DNA of 64,000 bases, taken from Persicobacter sp. CCB-QB2 (GTDB lineage Bacteria > Bacteroidota > Bacteroidia > Cytophagales > Cyclobacteriaceae). Position 1 is the first letter of the stretch; each line of letters opens with the position of its first letter. The notes beneath the pieces were generated by a model that saw only the letters and a program-made list of their open reading frames with translations, did not search any database and had not been told where the DNA came from. The translations under genes and the position numbers were made by a program. The stretch covers positions 3,779,564 to 3,843,563 of the forward strand of contig NZ_LBGV01000001.1 of the NCBI RefSeq assembly GCF_001274635.1. The letters are read 5' to 3'. Shown piece by piece: positions 1 through 8,556 of this stretch.

Positions 1-4
1 ATCG

Positions 5-343
5 ATGGCGCATTTAATGGTGCTTTTGCTTTCCACATTATTGGTGGTAGCGGGGCCTGTCGTGCAGTCGTATATGTCTTCGGATTTAGCAGAAGTGCAG
101 GAAGTGGTAGTCGGTGACTCGGAAGAGTCCGAAGGACAGCCCGTTCCGGCTGCTGATTTAGTACTGAAGCCCTTTCAGGCCATTAGCAGTTTCTCCCTTC
201 ATTTTTTTGCCATTGATGCGATTATTGCACCTCAGACAGACATGCAGTTGGTGCGTTCAGCTATTTTTCATCGCCTATCAATTTATAATGCCTCTTTCTT
301 ACTGAGGTTATTGGAGTGCCAATTGGCCCCAAATGCCCCCTAA
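5..343 (+). CDS. Small secreted or membrane-anchored hypothetical protein
   Basis: I do not recognise a family. The ORF encodes 112 residues and begins with a hydrophobic stretch (about residues 3-22) that looks like a signal peptide or membrane anchor. An acidic segment rich in Glu, Asp and Ser follows (about 27-45), and then a more hydrophobic C-terminal half. The start lies five bases from the window edge, so an upstream start cannot be excluded. It is followed by a ~100 bp AT-rich gap before secDF on the same strand. The ORF is open over its whole length and has few stop codons nearby, but it is short and unsupported by homology, so its function is unknown. Confidence 0.5.
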   Translation: MAHLMVLLLSTLLVVAGPVVQSYMSSDLAEVQEVVVGDSEESEGQPVPAADLVLKPFQAISSFSLHFFAIDAIIAPQTDMQLVRSAIFHRLSIYNASFLLRLLECQLAPNAP

Positions 344-444
344 TTTCCTTCAGCATAATGTGTAACTTTAGCCAGTGGTTTTGGTGTGTTACATGCTTAT
401 ATTCAATTAATTAAATACTTTTTTATTTTATAATTTCTACAACA

Positions 445-3400
445 ATGCGAAACAAGGGTTTCATTGTGACGCTAACGTTGATTGTTACAGCTTTGTGCCT
501 GTACTACCTTTCGTTCACGTTAGTTTCGTCAAACATTCAAAAGGATGCTACCGCCTATGCCACGGTTTTGGGTGAGGATGGTCAGCCTAGAATTGACTTT
601 AACAAAAAACAAAAATACCTGGATTCTCTTTGGAATGAGCCGGTATACAACTTTTTAGGGAAGCCATTTACTTTCAAAGAAGTGAAAGAAACCGAGCTTG
701 GTCTTGGTCTTGACCTTCAGGGTGGTATGGCGGTAACATTGGAGGTTTCTCCGGTAGAGATCGTTCGTGGAATTGCTGGTAACTCTAAAGATGAAGACTT
801 TACAGCTGCTTTGAACGCAGCAAATGCCGCTTTCCGTCAGACTGGTGGTGATTTTGTAGGTTTGTTTGCTTCAGCATGGAAGTCTCAGACAGATCGTAAG
901 ATGAGCGAAGTATTTGCTAATGCAGCAAATAAAGGTCGTATCTCATTGGATTCTTCTAATGATGCTATTCTTAAAGTGTTGAACACTGAGGTTGAGGGTG
1001 CGATTGATCGTTCTTTCAACATTTTGAGAACTCGTGTAGACCGTTTCGGTACTTCACAGCCAAATATTCAGCGTTTGCAGGGAACTGGTCGTATTCAGGT
1101 GGAGCTTCCAGGGGTTGATAATCCAGAGCGTGTTCGTAAACTTTTACAAGGAGTTGCGAAATTGGAGTTCTTCGAAGTTTATAACATTCAGGAATATCAG
1201 CAGTCTTTGATGGCGATCAACCAGAAATTGGTTGCAGAGCAAAAGGTAAACCCATTAGCAGCCGGTGAATTGAAAACGGATGCGGATGCAGTTGTTCAGT
1301 CTTCTGATGAAGATGATTTAGCATCTTTAACAGGTGATGATGCTGCAGTTCCTACGGATTCTGCTTCTGAAGCACAAGCAGCTGCAGATAGCCTTGAGGC
1401 GGTAATGAATGCCAATGTTTCTCCTTTGCTTGCATTGAATATGAGCCCTTACGGTTTGGTATACAATGTTAAGGATACTGTAAAAATCAACCGTATTATC
1501 GAGCGTGCTGATATCAAATCATTGTTGCCAAGAGATTTGAAATTTGCCTGGGATGTAAAAGCTACGGATAACGAAGGTGTTCAAATGTTGACTTTGAATG
1601 CATTGAAAACACGTCGTGGTCAGGCTCCTTTGACTGGTGAAGTAATTACAGATGCTCGTCAGGATTTCGATCAGACTGGTCGTGCGGCAGTTTCAATGCA
1701 AATGAACTCTGTGGGTGCGAAAAAATGGAAGAAATTAACTTCTGAGAATATTGGTCGTCAGGTGGCTATCGTATTGGATGGTTATGCTTACTCTGCACCG
1801 GTGGTAAACGGTGAGATTCCTAACGGTTCTTCTTCTATTTCCGGTAACTTCTCCATTGAAGAAGCGAAAGATTTAGCGAACATTTTGAAAGCAGGTTCTT
1901 TACCAGCGCCTACTCGTATTGTGGAAGAAGCAGTAGTAGGACCTACTTTGGGTAAAGAAGCACAGAACCAAGGGATCTATTCAGTATTGTTGGGTCTTGG
2001 TTTGGTCGTGTTGTTTATGGTGGCATTCTATGCTAAAGGTGGTTTGATTGCGAACGCAGCATTGTTGTTCAACATCTTCTTCATCTTGGGTATTTTGGCT
2101 AACCTTTCTGCGGCGCTAACACTTCCAGGTATTGCGGGTATCGTATTGACGATCGGTATGTCCATTGATGCAAACGTACTGATCTTTGAGCGTATTCGTG
2201 AGGAGATGCGTTTGGGTTCTTCTATTTTGAATGCGATTAATCGTGGATATGAAAAAGCTTTCAGCTCGATCTTTGATGCCAACGTGACCACCTTCTTGAT
2301 TGGTGTAATTCTTTACGTATTGGGTCAGGGGCCAGTGAAAGGTTTCGCTATTACTTTGATGATTGGTATCGCTTCTTCTTTCTTCTCAGCGGTATTCATT
2401 ACGCGTGTAATCGTATCTTGGTTGACCAAGAAAGGGGAGCAGTCCAAACTTTCTTTCGAGACTGGCCTATCGAAAGGCTTCATGCAGAACGTGAACTTCG
2501 ATTTCATGGGTATCCGTAAGAAAGTTTATATCGGTTCCATTTCTTTCATTCTTTTGGGTGCGGTATTGATCGTAGCGGAAGGTGGATTGAACCTGGGCGT
2601 AGACTTTAAAGGGGGACGTTCCTATGTGGTAGATTTCGGTAAGTCAATGGTGGCTTCTGATGTGAAGACTGGTTTGAGTAAAGTGGAAGCTTTCCAAAAA
2701 GCAGGTATTGAAGTAAAAACTTATGGTGCGTCTGATGTATTAAAAGTAACCACTTCTTATTTGGTGGAAGATGATTCTGACGAGGCAGATGTTCAGGTTC
2801 GTCAGGCCATTATTTCAGGTTTAGAGCAGTCCACCGGATTGAAAAATATCAGTGATGCAAATAATGTTACTGAGGCTGATTTTGCAGTGGTTTCTTCATC
2901 AAAAGTAGGTGCGACGATTGCAGATGATATCAAATCATCTTCTTTGGAGGCAGGTTTCTTTGCCTTGATCGTATTGTTCCTATATATCTTGATTCGTTTC
3001 CGTAAAATGGGATTCTCTGCAGGTGCTATTGCCGCATTGGTGCACGATACTTGTTTCGTATTTGCTGCTTTTGCCATCGTGGCATTGTTCGGTGTGAATT
3101 ACGAAATCGATCAGGTATTCGTAGCGGCGATTTTGACCATCATCGGTTATTCTATTAACGATACCGTGGTAGTATTTGACCGTATCCGTGAGGATATGGC
3201 GCTGAACCAGGGTAAGGATATGGAAACTGTATTTAATAAGGCGATTAACAATACCATGTCTCGTACATTGATGACTTCTGCTACTACTTTGATTGTAGTA
3301 TTGGTGTTGTTCTTGTTCGGTGGTGAAGTATTGCGTTCCTTCTCTTTTGCGATGTTGGTAGGGGTATTGGTGGGTACCTATTCTTCTATCTTCGTAGCGA

Positions 3401-3477
3401 CTCCAATCGTGTTGGACTTCACCTACAGTGAGGAAAAGCGTAAAGCAAAAAAAGCAGGTAAGTCTGTGACTGCCTAA
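445..3477 (+). CDS. secDF: Fused protein-export membrane protein SecDF
   Basis: This is a 1010-residue fusion of SecD and SecF, the proton-driven RND-type subunits that help pull proteins across the inner membrane after SecA/SecYEG. The SecD half has TM1 (about residues 7-28), the conserved GLDLQGG motif near residue 88, a periplasmic domain, and a membrane bundle holding IGMSIDANVLIFERIREE near 571-588, which contains the transport Asp and Arg. The SecF half begins near residue 690, has the GVDFKGG motif, and repeats the conserved motif as IGYSINDTVVVFDRIRED near 900. An acidic, Ala/Ser-rich low-complexity insert lies at about 273-315 in the first periplasmic domain. SecDF fusion is common in Bacteroidetes. 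A strong terminator follows, so the gene is probably monocistronic or ends its operon. Confidence 0.97.
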   Translation: MRNKGFIVTLTLIVTALCLYYLSFTLVSSNIQKDATAYATVLGEDGQPRIDFNKKQKYLDSLWNEPVYNFLGKPFTFKEVKETELGLGLDLQGGMAVTLEVSPVEIVRGIAGNSKDEDFTAALNAANAAFRQTGGDFVGLFASAWKSQTDRKMSEVFANAANKGRISLDSSNDAILKVLNTEVEGAIDRSFNILRTRVDRFGTSQPNIQRLQGTGRIQVELPGVDNPERVRKLLQGVAKLEFFEVYNIQEYQQSLMAINQKLVAEQKVNPLAAGELKTDADAVVQSSDEDDLASLTGDDAAVPTDSASEAQAAADSLEAVMNANVSPLLALNMSPYGLVYNVKDTVKINRIIERADIKSLLPRDLKFAWDVKATDNEGVQMLTLNALKTRRGQAPLTGEVITDARQDFDQTGRAAVSMQMNSVGAKKWKKLTSENIGRQVAIVLDGYAYSAPVVNGEIPNGSSSISGNFSIEEAKDLANILKAGSLPAPTRIVEEAVVGPTLGKEAQNQGIYSVLLGLGLVVLFMVAFYAKGGLIANAALLFNIFFILGILANLSAALTLPGIAGIVLTIGMSIDANVLIFERIREEMRLGSSILNAINRGYEKAFSSIFDANVTTFLIGVILYVLGQGPVKGFAITLMIGIASSFFSAVFITRVIVSWLTKKGEQSKLSFETGLSKGFMQNVNFDFMGIRKKVYIGSISFILLGAVLIVAEGGLNLGVDFKGGRSYVVDFGKSMVASDVKTGLSKVEAFQKAGIEVKTYGASDVLKVTTSYLVEDDSDEADVQVRQAIISGLEQSTGLKNISDANNVTEADFAVVSSSKVGATIADDIKSSSLEAGFFALIVLFLYILIRFRKMGFSAGAIAALVHDTCFVFAAFAIVALFGVNYEIDQVFVAAILTIIGYSINDTVVVFDRIREDMALNQGKDMETVFNKAINNTMSRTLMTSATTLIVVLVLFLFGGEVLRSFSFAMLVGVLVGTYSSIFVATPIVLDFTYSEEKRKAKKAGKSVTA

Positions 3478-3517
3478 AAAAATATCGTTTACAAATCACT
3501 GTAAACAAATCAATTAA

Positions 3518-3549
3518 AAGGTCGGCGAGTTAACGTCGGCCTTTTTTTT
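3518..3549 (+). terminator. Intrinsic terminator after secDF
   Basis: A 10-bp stem (AAGGTCGGCG / CGTCGGCCTT, two G-T wobbles) with a 6-nt AGTTAA loop is followed directly by a run of T. It lies 40 bp after the secDF stop. Confidence 0.85.
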
Positions 3550-3746
3550 ATGCATTAATCCGTGTTTTTTTAGTTCTATTCCGTAAATTATTAAAGAAGG
3601 ATTAGATACTTTATAGTACACTTCCTGGCAGAGAAGATCGATTCCTTGTCAGGCTTCGGCGAAATCAGGGAATAAAAATGGTTCCCGTTCTAAAAAGGCA
3701 GATAGCTGCTGGCCATGCATCTTTTCACCTTTTCAACACTAACCGT

Positions 3747-5084
3747 ATGGATAATAGCCCAGCAGCTGAATCAAAGATTTTCGTTCTTGATACCTCCGTT
3801 ATCCTATTTGATCACCGTTCCTTTCTCAATTTTGGGGAACATGATGTCGCGATTCCGATTACTGTTTTGGAAGAGCTGGATAATTTTAAAAAGGGAAATG
3901 ACTCCATAAATTACGAAGCACGGCAGTTTATCCGCATGTTGGATGATTTGTCAGAAGGCCATACCATCCGGGACTGGATTCCGCTTCCCGGAGAGAAAAG
4001 AGGGCGCTTGAAGGTGATCTTAAACGGAAAGGGGGAGATCGATGCAGAAGTGGTATTTGAGTCCCATAAAATGGATCATAAGATTCTGAATGCTGCATTG
4101 ACCATCAAGAGTGAGGAGAAGGAAAAGACGGTAGTGATGGTGACCAAAGATGTTAATCTTCGTCTCAAAGCGAAAGCACTTTCCTTGAAAGCGGAGGATT
4201 ATCGCACTGGTAAGGTGACTGATGTGGCTGACCTTGATAAGTCCACTAAAACTATTGATGGCGTAGATAAGGAGTGTATTGAGCGCCTTTATGATATTGG
4301 CTTTTCCGACGTTCCGGAGGCGATTCAGGAGCGCATGTCGTTGAATGGTTACTATATTCTAAAGAATAGTGAGCAATCCGTAATGGCTTTTTATTCTGCA
4401 GCCATGCAGCGCCTGGAGCGGGTAGAGAAATACACGGCCTACGGGGTAAAACCCAGAAATGCGGAGCAGGCCTTCGCACTGCATGCAATTTTAAATCCGG
4501 ATATTAAATTGGTGACCATTGGTGGAGTGCCGGGCTCCGGAAAAACCCTTTTAGCTTTAGCAGGTGCATTAGCGCAAAGAAGAGATTTTAAACAAATTTA
4601 TTTGGCGAGGCCTATTGTGCCGCTAAGTAATAAAGATGTGGGTTATTTGCCAGGCGATATCAAATCCAAGCTGAACCCTTATATGGAGCCACTATGGGAT
4701 AACCTGAAGTTTATTAAACATCAGTTCAATGAACATGATAAGGAATATGTGCAGCTTAGCAAGATGGTAGAAGATGAAAAGTTATTGGTGACACCACTAG
4801 CTTATATTCGGGGGAGGAGCTTATCAAATATCATTTTTATAGTGGATGAGGCGCAAAATCTCACGCCACATGAAATAAAAACGATTATTACAAGGGCAGG
4901 CGAGAATACGAAAATTATCTTCACTGGAGATATTCATCAGATTGACACTCCTTATCTGGATACCCAGTCCAATGGTTTGTCTACTTTAATGTCGAAGATC
5001 AAAAGCCATGAACTCTTCGCGCAGATTTCTTTGGAGAAAGGGGAGCGTTCAGAGTTGGCGAACTTGGCTTCTACCATGTTATAG
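3747..5084 (+). CDS. PhoH-family protein with N-terminal PIN domain
   Basis: This is a PIN-PhoH fusion of about 445 residues. The N-terminal PIN nuclease fold starts at KIFVLDTSVILFDH with its conserved Asp, followed by a conserved Glu in VLEELDNFKKG. The C-terminal PhoH ATPase has Walker A GGVPGSGKT (about residues 258-266) and Walker B IIFIVDEAQN (about 360-370), then TGDIHQID. The family is thought to act in RNA metabolism as a helicase/nuclease; the exact substrate is not established. The ORF is open upstream to 3678, but I chose the ATG at 3747 because the PIN domain starts a few residues later and the extra 23 residues look uncharacteristic. It converges on the HPt-like gene through a shared terminator. 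Confidence 0.92.
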   Translation: MDNSPAAESKIFVLDTSVILFDHRSFLNFGEHDVAIPITVLEELDNFKKGNDSINYEARQFIRMLDDLSEGHTIRDWIPLPGEKRGRLKVILNGKGEIDAEVVFESHKMDHKILNAALTIKSEEKEKTVVMVTKDVNLRLKAKALSLKAEDYRTGKVTDVADLDKSTKTIDGVDKECIERLYDIGFSDVPEAIQERMSLNGYYILKNSEQSVMAFYSAAMQRLERVEKYTAYGVKPRNAEQAFALHAILNPDIKLVTIGGVPGSGKTLLALAGALAQRRDFKQIYLARPIVPLSNKDVGYLPGDIKSKLNPYMEPLWDNLKFIKHQFNEHDKEYVQLSKMVEDEKLLVTPLAYIRGRSLSNIIFIVDEAQNLTPHEIKTIITRAGENTKIIFTGDIHQIDTPYLDTQSNGLSTLMSKIKSHELFAQISLEKGERSELANLASTML

Positions 5085-5106
5085 CGGAATGGATGTGCAC
5101 AAAAAA

Positions 5107-5130
5107 AAGGACTACTGATCGGTAGTCCTT
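5107..5130. terminator. Bidirectional terminator between phoH and the HPt-like gene
   Basis: A perfect 9-bp stem (AAGGACTAC / GTAGTCCTT) has an A-run on the left and a T-run on the right. It can therefore terminate phoH rightwards and the convergent gene leftwards. Confidence 0.85.
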
Positions 5131-5133
5131 TTT

Positions 5134-5517
5134 TTATTGAGCAATATGGTCTAGTTCAAAAATGATTTGCCGGCACATTTTTTCCACTCTTTGACACAAT
5201 TCTTTTTGAACAGCAGGGTCGAAATTTCCATCTTTAAACCACTCCATCGCTTCAGACATGGTCTTCTTAAGTTCATGTAACTCTAGCAATTCAAAAGAGG
5301 AATAGAGTTTATGGTTTAAAAATCGAAAGGCCTCATAATCTTTGTTCGCCAGGAAGTTTCCGAAACTCATTTGAAAATCAATAAAGGATTTTCTGTATAA
5401 GTGGGTAAGTTCTTTTTTGAGGGAAAGATCCTCCTCGCAGAACTGATCTAGCTTAAGGTGTATATTGAAATGATTCGGTTGAATGGGGGCGGTAATGGTG
5501 GAGTGGGGTTGAATCAT
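5134..5517 (-). CDS. HPt-like (histidine phosphotransfer) domain protein
   Basis: The protein has about 127 residues from the ATG at 5517; a TTG seven codons upstream at 5538 is an alternative start. It is largely helical by inspection. It contains RFLNHKLYSSFELLEL, which resembles the H-K-x-x-(G/S) core of HPt four-helix bundles, with His as the candidate phosphorylation site. HPt proteins pass phosphoryl groups between response regulator receiver domains. No histidine kinase or receiver gene is adjacent, so the partner must be elsewhere. There is no membrane segment or signal peptide. The match is a short motif plus general helix pattern, so the call is moderate; it could be an HPt-like fold lacking phosphotransfer activity. 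Confidence 0.6.
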   Translation of the reverse strand: MIQPHSTITAPIQPNHFNIHLKLDQFCEEDLSLKKELTHLYRKSFIDFQMSFGNFLANKDYEAFRFLNHKLYSSFELLELHELKKTMSEAMEWFKDGNFDPAVQKELCQRVEKMCRQIIFELDHIAQ

Positions 5518-5737
5518 TCTTACTGTGTTTTTTTTCAATCATAACGTCTTGCCTTCCTTAAGGTTAATGACATTGCCAAGAGTGAAAATTACACATGTTA
5601 GATTTGTGGGCTTTTTCAATCAAACAGCTTCTTTCGTGAATGGAAATAGGGTTGACTTCTTAGAAAAAGATAGCTGGATTGCTTAATAATTTAATTTGAG
5701 GGGTGTTTTGAAAAATTTCCTTAAGTAAGTTGCAGGC

Positions 5738-5771
5738 ATAAAAAAAGCCCTGATAAATCTACCAGGGCTTT
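5738..5771 (-). terminator. Terminator of the tRNA-Ser array
   Basis: On the minus strand a 9-bp stem (AAAGCCCTG / CAGGGCTTT) with a 10-nt loop is followed by a T-run. It starts two bases beyond the 3' end of the last tRNA, so it should end the four-tRNA transcript. Confidence 0.85.
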
Positions 5772-5772
5772 G

Positions 5773-5857
5773 CAGAGAGTGAGGGATTCGAACCCCCGGT
5801 ACCTCGCAGTACAACGGTTTTCAAGACCGCCTCATTCGACCACTCTGACAACTCTCT
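5773..5857 (-). tRNA. tRNA-Ser(UGA), copy 1 (promoter-distal)
   Basis: An 85-nt class II tRNA with a 7-bp acceptor stem AGAGAGT/ACTCTCT, discriminator G and no encoded CCA. The anticodon loop CTTGAAA gives anticodon TGA, reading UCA serine codons. The long variable arm is GTACT-GCGA-GGTAC, with a T-G wobble that is C-G in the other copies. The anticodon stem is of the GCGGT/ACCGT type. It is the last of four tandem copies transcribed leftwards. Confidence 0.95.
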
Positions 5858-5881
5858 AAAGTTTTGGATCCGGAAGACTGG

Positions 5882-5966
5882 CAGAGAGTGAGGGATTCGA
5901 ACCCCCGGTACCTCGCGGTACAACGGTTTTCAAGACCGCCTCATTCGACCACTCTGACAACTCTCT
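5882..5966 (-). tRNA. tRNA-Ser(UGA), copy 2
   Basis: It is identical in layout to copy 1 with anticodon TGA, acceptor AGAGAGT/ACTCTCT and discriminator G. The variable arm is fully paired (GTACC/GGTAC). The anticodon stem is the GCGGT/ACCGT type shared with copy 1. It is separated from copy 1 by 24 bp. Confidence 0.95.
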
Positions 5967-6013
5967 GGATAATCAACTATCCGGATCACAATAAATTTTT
6001 AAAAGAAAATAAG

Positions 6014-6098
6014 CAGAGAGTGAGGGATTCGAACCCCCGGTACCTCGCGGTACAACAGTTTTCAAGACTGCCTCATTCGACCACTCTGACAACTCTCT
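6014..6098 (-). tRNA. tRNA-Ser(UGA), copy 3
   Basis: An 85-nt tRNA-Ser with anticodon TGA. Its anticodon stem is GCAGT/ACTGT, so the third base pair is A-T where copies 1 and 2 have G-C. This is a compensated double change that keeps the stem. The acceptor stem is as in copies 1 and 2. Confidence 0.95.
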
Positions 6099-6132
6099 GT
6101 ATTTCTTTAATGCCGCGGACCTTTTGTCCTGG

Positions 6133-6217
6133 CAGAGGGTGAGGGATTCGAACCCCCGGTACCTCGCGGTACAACAGTTTTCAAGACTGCCTCATTCGAC
6201 CACTCTGACAACCCTCT
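6133..6217 (-). tRNA. tRNA-Ser(UGA), copy 4 (promoter-proximal)
   Basis: An 85-nt tRNA-Ser with anticodon TGA and the GCAGT/ACTGT anticodon stem of copy 3. Its acceptor stem is AGAGGGT/ACCCTCT, a compensated A-T to G-C change relative to the other copies. It lies about 20 bp downstream of a predicted promoter. Confidence 0.95.
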
Positions 6218-6236
6218 GTGATTGCTTAACGGATTG

Positions 6237-6267
6237 CAAAGGTAGGTAAAAAATCTTTAGCTGCAAG
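6237..6267 (-). promoter_or_regulatory. Promoter of the tRNA-Ser array
   Basis: On the minus strand CTTG is followed by exactly 19 bp and then TACCTTTG (plus-strand positions 6267-6264 and 6244-6237). This fits the Bacteroidetes housekeeping promoter consensus TTTG-N19-TAnnTTTG with one mismatch. The box ends 20 bp before the first tRNA. Confidence 0.75.
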
Positions 6268-6327
6268 CCCTCATGGGTAAAAAATCAAACTTTTTTCCAA
6301 TTGGGCATATAAACCGTTGGAATTCAA

Positions 6328-6762
6328 TCAGGAATCTTCCGAGATATTTTCTTCCGTAAAAAAGGGTTGAAGGACCTCTACAATTTCCTTCGGCGCAATG
6401 GTAGGTTTGCCGGTTTTCATATCTACAAAGACCAGGGTGGTTTTGCCATGATTGATTAAGGTACCGGCTTCATTAATGACTTCGTAAAAGAAAGTAATTC
6501 GCATGCCATCCGGTAAAGTTTTTATCATGGTTTTGACCGTAAGCAGATCATCATAGTGGGCAGGTCGGATAAATTTGTTGTGAAGCTCCAGGACCGGAAG
6601 CATGACGCCTTGTTTTTCCATTTCGCGGTAATTCAGCCCCAGGCTTCTAAGAGCCTCCGTCCGGCATACCTCGTAGTAGGTCGCATAATTCCCGTAGTAC
6701 ATATAGCCCATTTGGTCCGTATCGGCATAGCGAACCCTGATTTGTGTTTCGTAAGTAAACAT
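6328..6762 (-). CDS. Acyl-CoA thioesterase, hot-dog fold (YbgC/FadM type)
   Basis: A 144-residue single-domain hot-dog thioesterase of the 4-hydroxybenzoyl-CoA thioesterase/YbgC group. The catalytic-loop signature RYADTDQMGYMYYGNYATYYE lies near residues 11-31, with the Asp of YADTD as the expected catalytic residue. The length is normal for the family. These enzymes hydrolyse acyl-CoA thioesters in the cytosol; the physiological substrate cannot be told from sequence. The ATG at 6762 is preceded by its own promoter-like box, so the gene is probably monocistronic. It is transcribed away from guaB. Confidence 0.9.
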   Translation of the reverse strand: MFTYETQIRVRYADTDQMGYMYYGNYATYYEVCRTEALRSLGLNYREMEKQGVMLPVLELHNKFIRPAHYDDLLTVKTMIKTLPDGMRITFFYEVINEAGTLINHGKTTLVFVDMKTGKPTIAPKEIVEVLQPFFTEENISEDS

Positions 6763-6779
6763 ATATTCGAGTTTTAGCG

Positions 6780-6810
6780 CAAAGCTACATTATTCCAGTA
6801 AGCATCGCAA
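6780..6810 (-). promoter_or_regulatory. Promoter of the thioesterase gene
   Basis: On the minus strand TAGCTTTG (6787-6780) matches the -7 consensus TAnnTTTG. A TTG lies 20 bp upstream of it. The box ends 18 bp before the start codon. Confidence 0.6.
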
Positions 6811-6920
6811 TCTAGATTTTTATGAGGTATTCATTTGAGTATTAATAGTAATAAAGTAATACGGCTAAGGGCTTGTTAAAAAAAATATACAAAGTGATTC
6901 CATCTGTTGAAAAATACCAT

Positions 6921-6928
6921 TACTTTTG
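6921..6928 (+). promoter_or_regulatory. -7 promoter element of guaB
   Basis: TACTTTTG matches TAnnTTTG and lies 32 bp upstream of the guaB ATG at 6961. No good -33 TTTG is present at the expected distance. Confidence 0.5.
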
Positions 6929-6960
6929 TCCCGCAAATAAACTACCTAAAGTTATTTGCC

Positions 6961-8430
6961 ATGTCTCTCGATCAAGAAAAATTTACTTACGAAGCATTAA
7001 CTTATGATGACGTTTTGTTACGTCCAGCCTACTCAGAAGTTTTGCCTCGTGACACAAACACCACTTCCTTAATCACCCGAAACATAAAATTGAACATTCC
7101 ATTGGTTTCTGCAGCTATGGATACCGTTTCGGAAGCGGATTTGGCCATTGCAATGGCTTTGGAAGGTGGAATCGCTATTATCCACAAAAACATGCCGATT
7201 AAAGAACAGGCGAAGCAAGTGCGTCGTGTGAAGCGTTCTCAGTCGGGTATGATCCTGGATCCAATCACTTTGAATATTGACTCTACAGCAGGTGACGCCA
7301 TCCGTTTGATGCGTGAGTTCAAAGTTGGCGGTATTCCTGTGGTAGATTCGCAAAACCATTTGGTGGGAATTGTAACCAACCGTGATTTACGTTTTCATAA
7401 AAATATGAAATCTCCTGTAGTAGAGGTGATGACTAAGGAAAACTTAGTGACAGCTTCAGCAGGGGTTACACTAACGGAAGCGGAAGAAATTTTACAACAA
7501 CGTAAAATTGAAAAATTACCCATCGTAGATGATACCAATGTGTTGAAGGGCTTGATCACCTACAAGGATATTTTGAAAAATAAGGACCGTCCAAATGCTT
7601 GTAAAGATGAGTTCGGTCGTTTGCGTGTAGGTGCAGCGGTTGGTGTGACTGGTGATTTAATGGAGCGCGTAGAAGCTTTGGTGGGTGCCGGAGTAGATTT
7701 GATTTCCATTGATACCGCACACGGGCATTCCAAAGGGGTGATTGAAGCTTTGAAGAAAGTAAAAGAAGTTTATTCCGATTTGGATGTTATCGTGGGTAAT
7801 ATTGCCACTAGTGAAGCCGCTACTGCTTTGATTGAAGCGGGAGCAGATGCACTAAAGGTAGGTGTTGGCCCTGGTTCTATTTGTACTACTCGTGTGATTG
7901 CTGGTGTGGGTGTGCCTCAGTTGTCTGCTGTTTATGAGTGTGCGAAAGCAGCCAAAGGTTCAGGGGTTCCGGTAATTGCAGATGGTGGTATTCGTTTTTC
8001 AGGTGATTTGGTGAAAGCCATCGTTGGTGGAGCAGATACCGTAATGATCGGTTCTCTGTTAGCAGGAACCGAAGAGGCTCCGGGTGAAATGATTATTTAC
8101 GAAGGACGTAAATTTAAGTCTTACCGCGGTATGGGCTCATTGGAGGCCATGGAGCACGGTTCTAAAGACCGTTACTTCCAGGATGCGGAGGATGATATCA
8201 AGAAATTGGTGCCAGAGGGTATTTCAGGTCGTGTGCCTTATAAAGGTCGTGTTGCAGAGGTATTGTATCAGATGGTCGGTGGATTAAAGGCCGGTATGGG
8301 ATACTGCGGTGCAGCAAGTGTAGAGGATTTGAAAAAGGCGAAATTTGTAAAAATTACTTCCGCTGGTGTGCATGAGTCTCATCCTCATGATGTTACGATT
8401 ACTAGAGAGGCGCCTAACTATTCTAGATAA
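6961..8430 (+). CDS. guaB: Inosine-5'-monophosphate dehydrogenase
   Basis: This enzyme catalyses the NAD-dependent oxidation of IMP to XMP, the committed step of GMP synthesis. The ATG at 6961 gives 489 residues, the usual length. The protein opens with the typical [12 protein letters not shown] segment and carries a CBS pair at about residues 95-210. The catalytic loop GPGSICTTR has its active-site Cys near residue 307. The nucleotide-binding [10 protein letters not shown] and flap [10 protein letters not shown] motifs follow. The ORF is open upstream to 6907, but the extra 18 residues do not resemble the family. A terminator follows directly. Confidence 0.97.
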   Translation: MSLDQEKFTYEALTYDDVLLRPAYSEVLPRDTNTTSLITRNIKLNIPLVSAAMDTVSEADLAIAMALEGGIAIIHKNMPIKEQAKQVRRVKRSQSGMILDPITLNIDSTAGDAIRLMREFKVGGIPVVDSQNHLVGIVTNRDLRFHKNMKSPVVEVMTKENLVTASAGVTLTEAEEILQQRKIEKLPIVDDTNVLKGLITYKDILKNKDRPNACKDEFGRLRVGAAVGVTGDLMERVEALVGAGVDLISIDTAHGHSKGVIEALKKVKEVYSDLDVIVGNIATSEAATALIEAGADALKVGVGPGSICTTRVIAGVGVPQLSAVYECAKAAKGSGVPVIADGGIRFSGDLVKAIVGGADTVMIGSLLAGTEEAPGEMIIYEGRKFKSYRGMGSLEAMEHGSKDRYFQDAEDDIKKLVPEGISGRVPYKGRVAEVLYQMVGGLKAGMGYCGAASVEDLKKAKFVKITSAGVHESHPHDVTITREAPNYSR

Positions 8431-8454
8431 TAAAAAGAAACTCAGATTATAATA

Positions 8455-8486
8455 AAAGCTGCCTGAAATCAGGTAGCTTTTTTTTT
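8455..8486 (+). terminator. Terminator after guaB
   Basis: AAAGCTGCCTG and CAGGTAGCTTT form an 11-bp stem (one G-T pair) with an AAAT loop, followed by a T-run. Confidence 0.85.
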
Positions 8487-8556
8487 ATATATAGGACATA
8501 ATGAATTATTATTGGTATCTTCACTTCATGTGATCTTTAGAGCGTATTCTATTTTT

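Noticed and set aside
5864..6142. Plus-strand 92-codon ORF with the repeated phrase RVRDSNPRYLAVQ
   Set aside because: It is the antisense translation of the tandem tRNA-Ser genes, a common annotation artefact.
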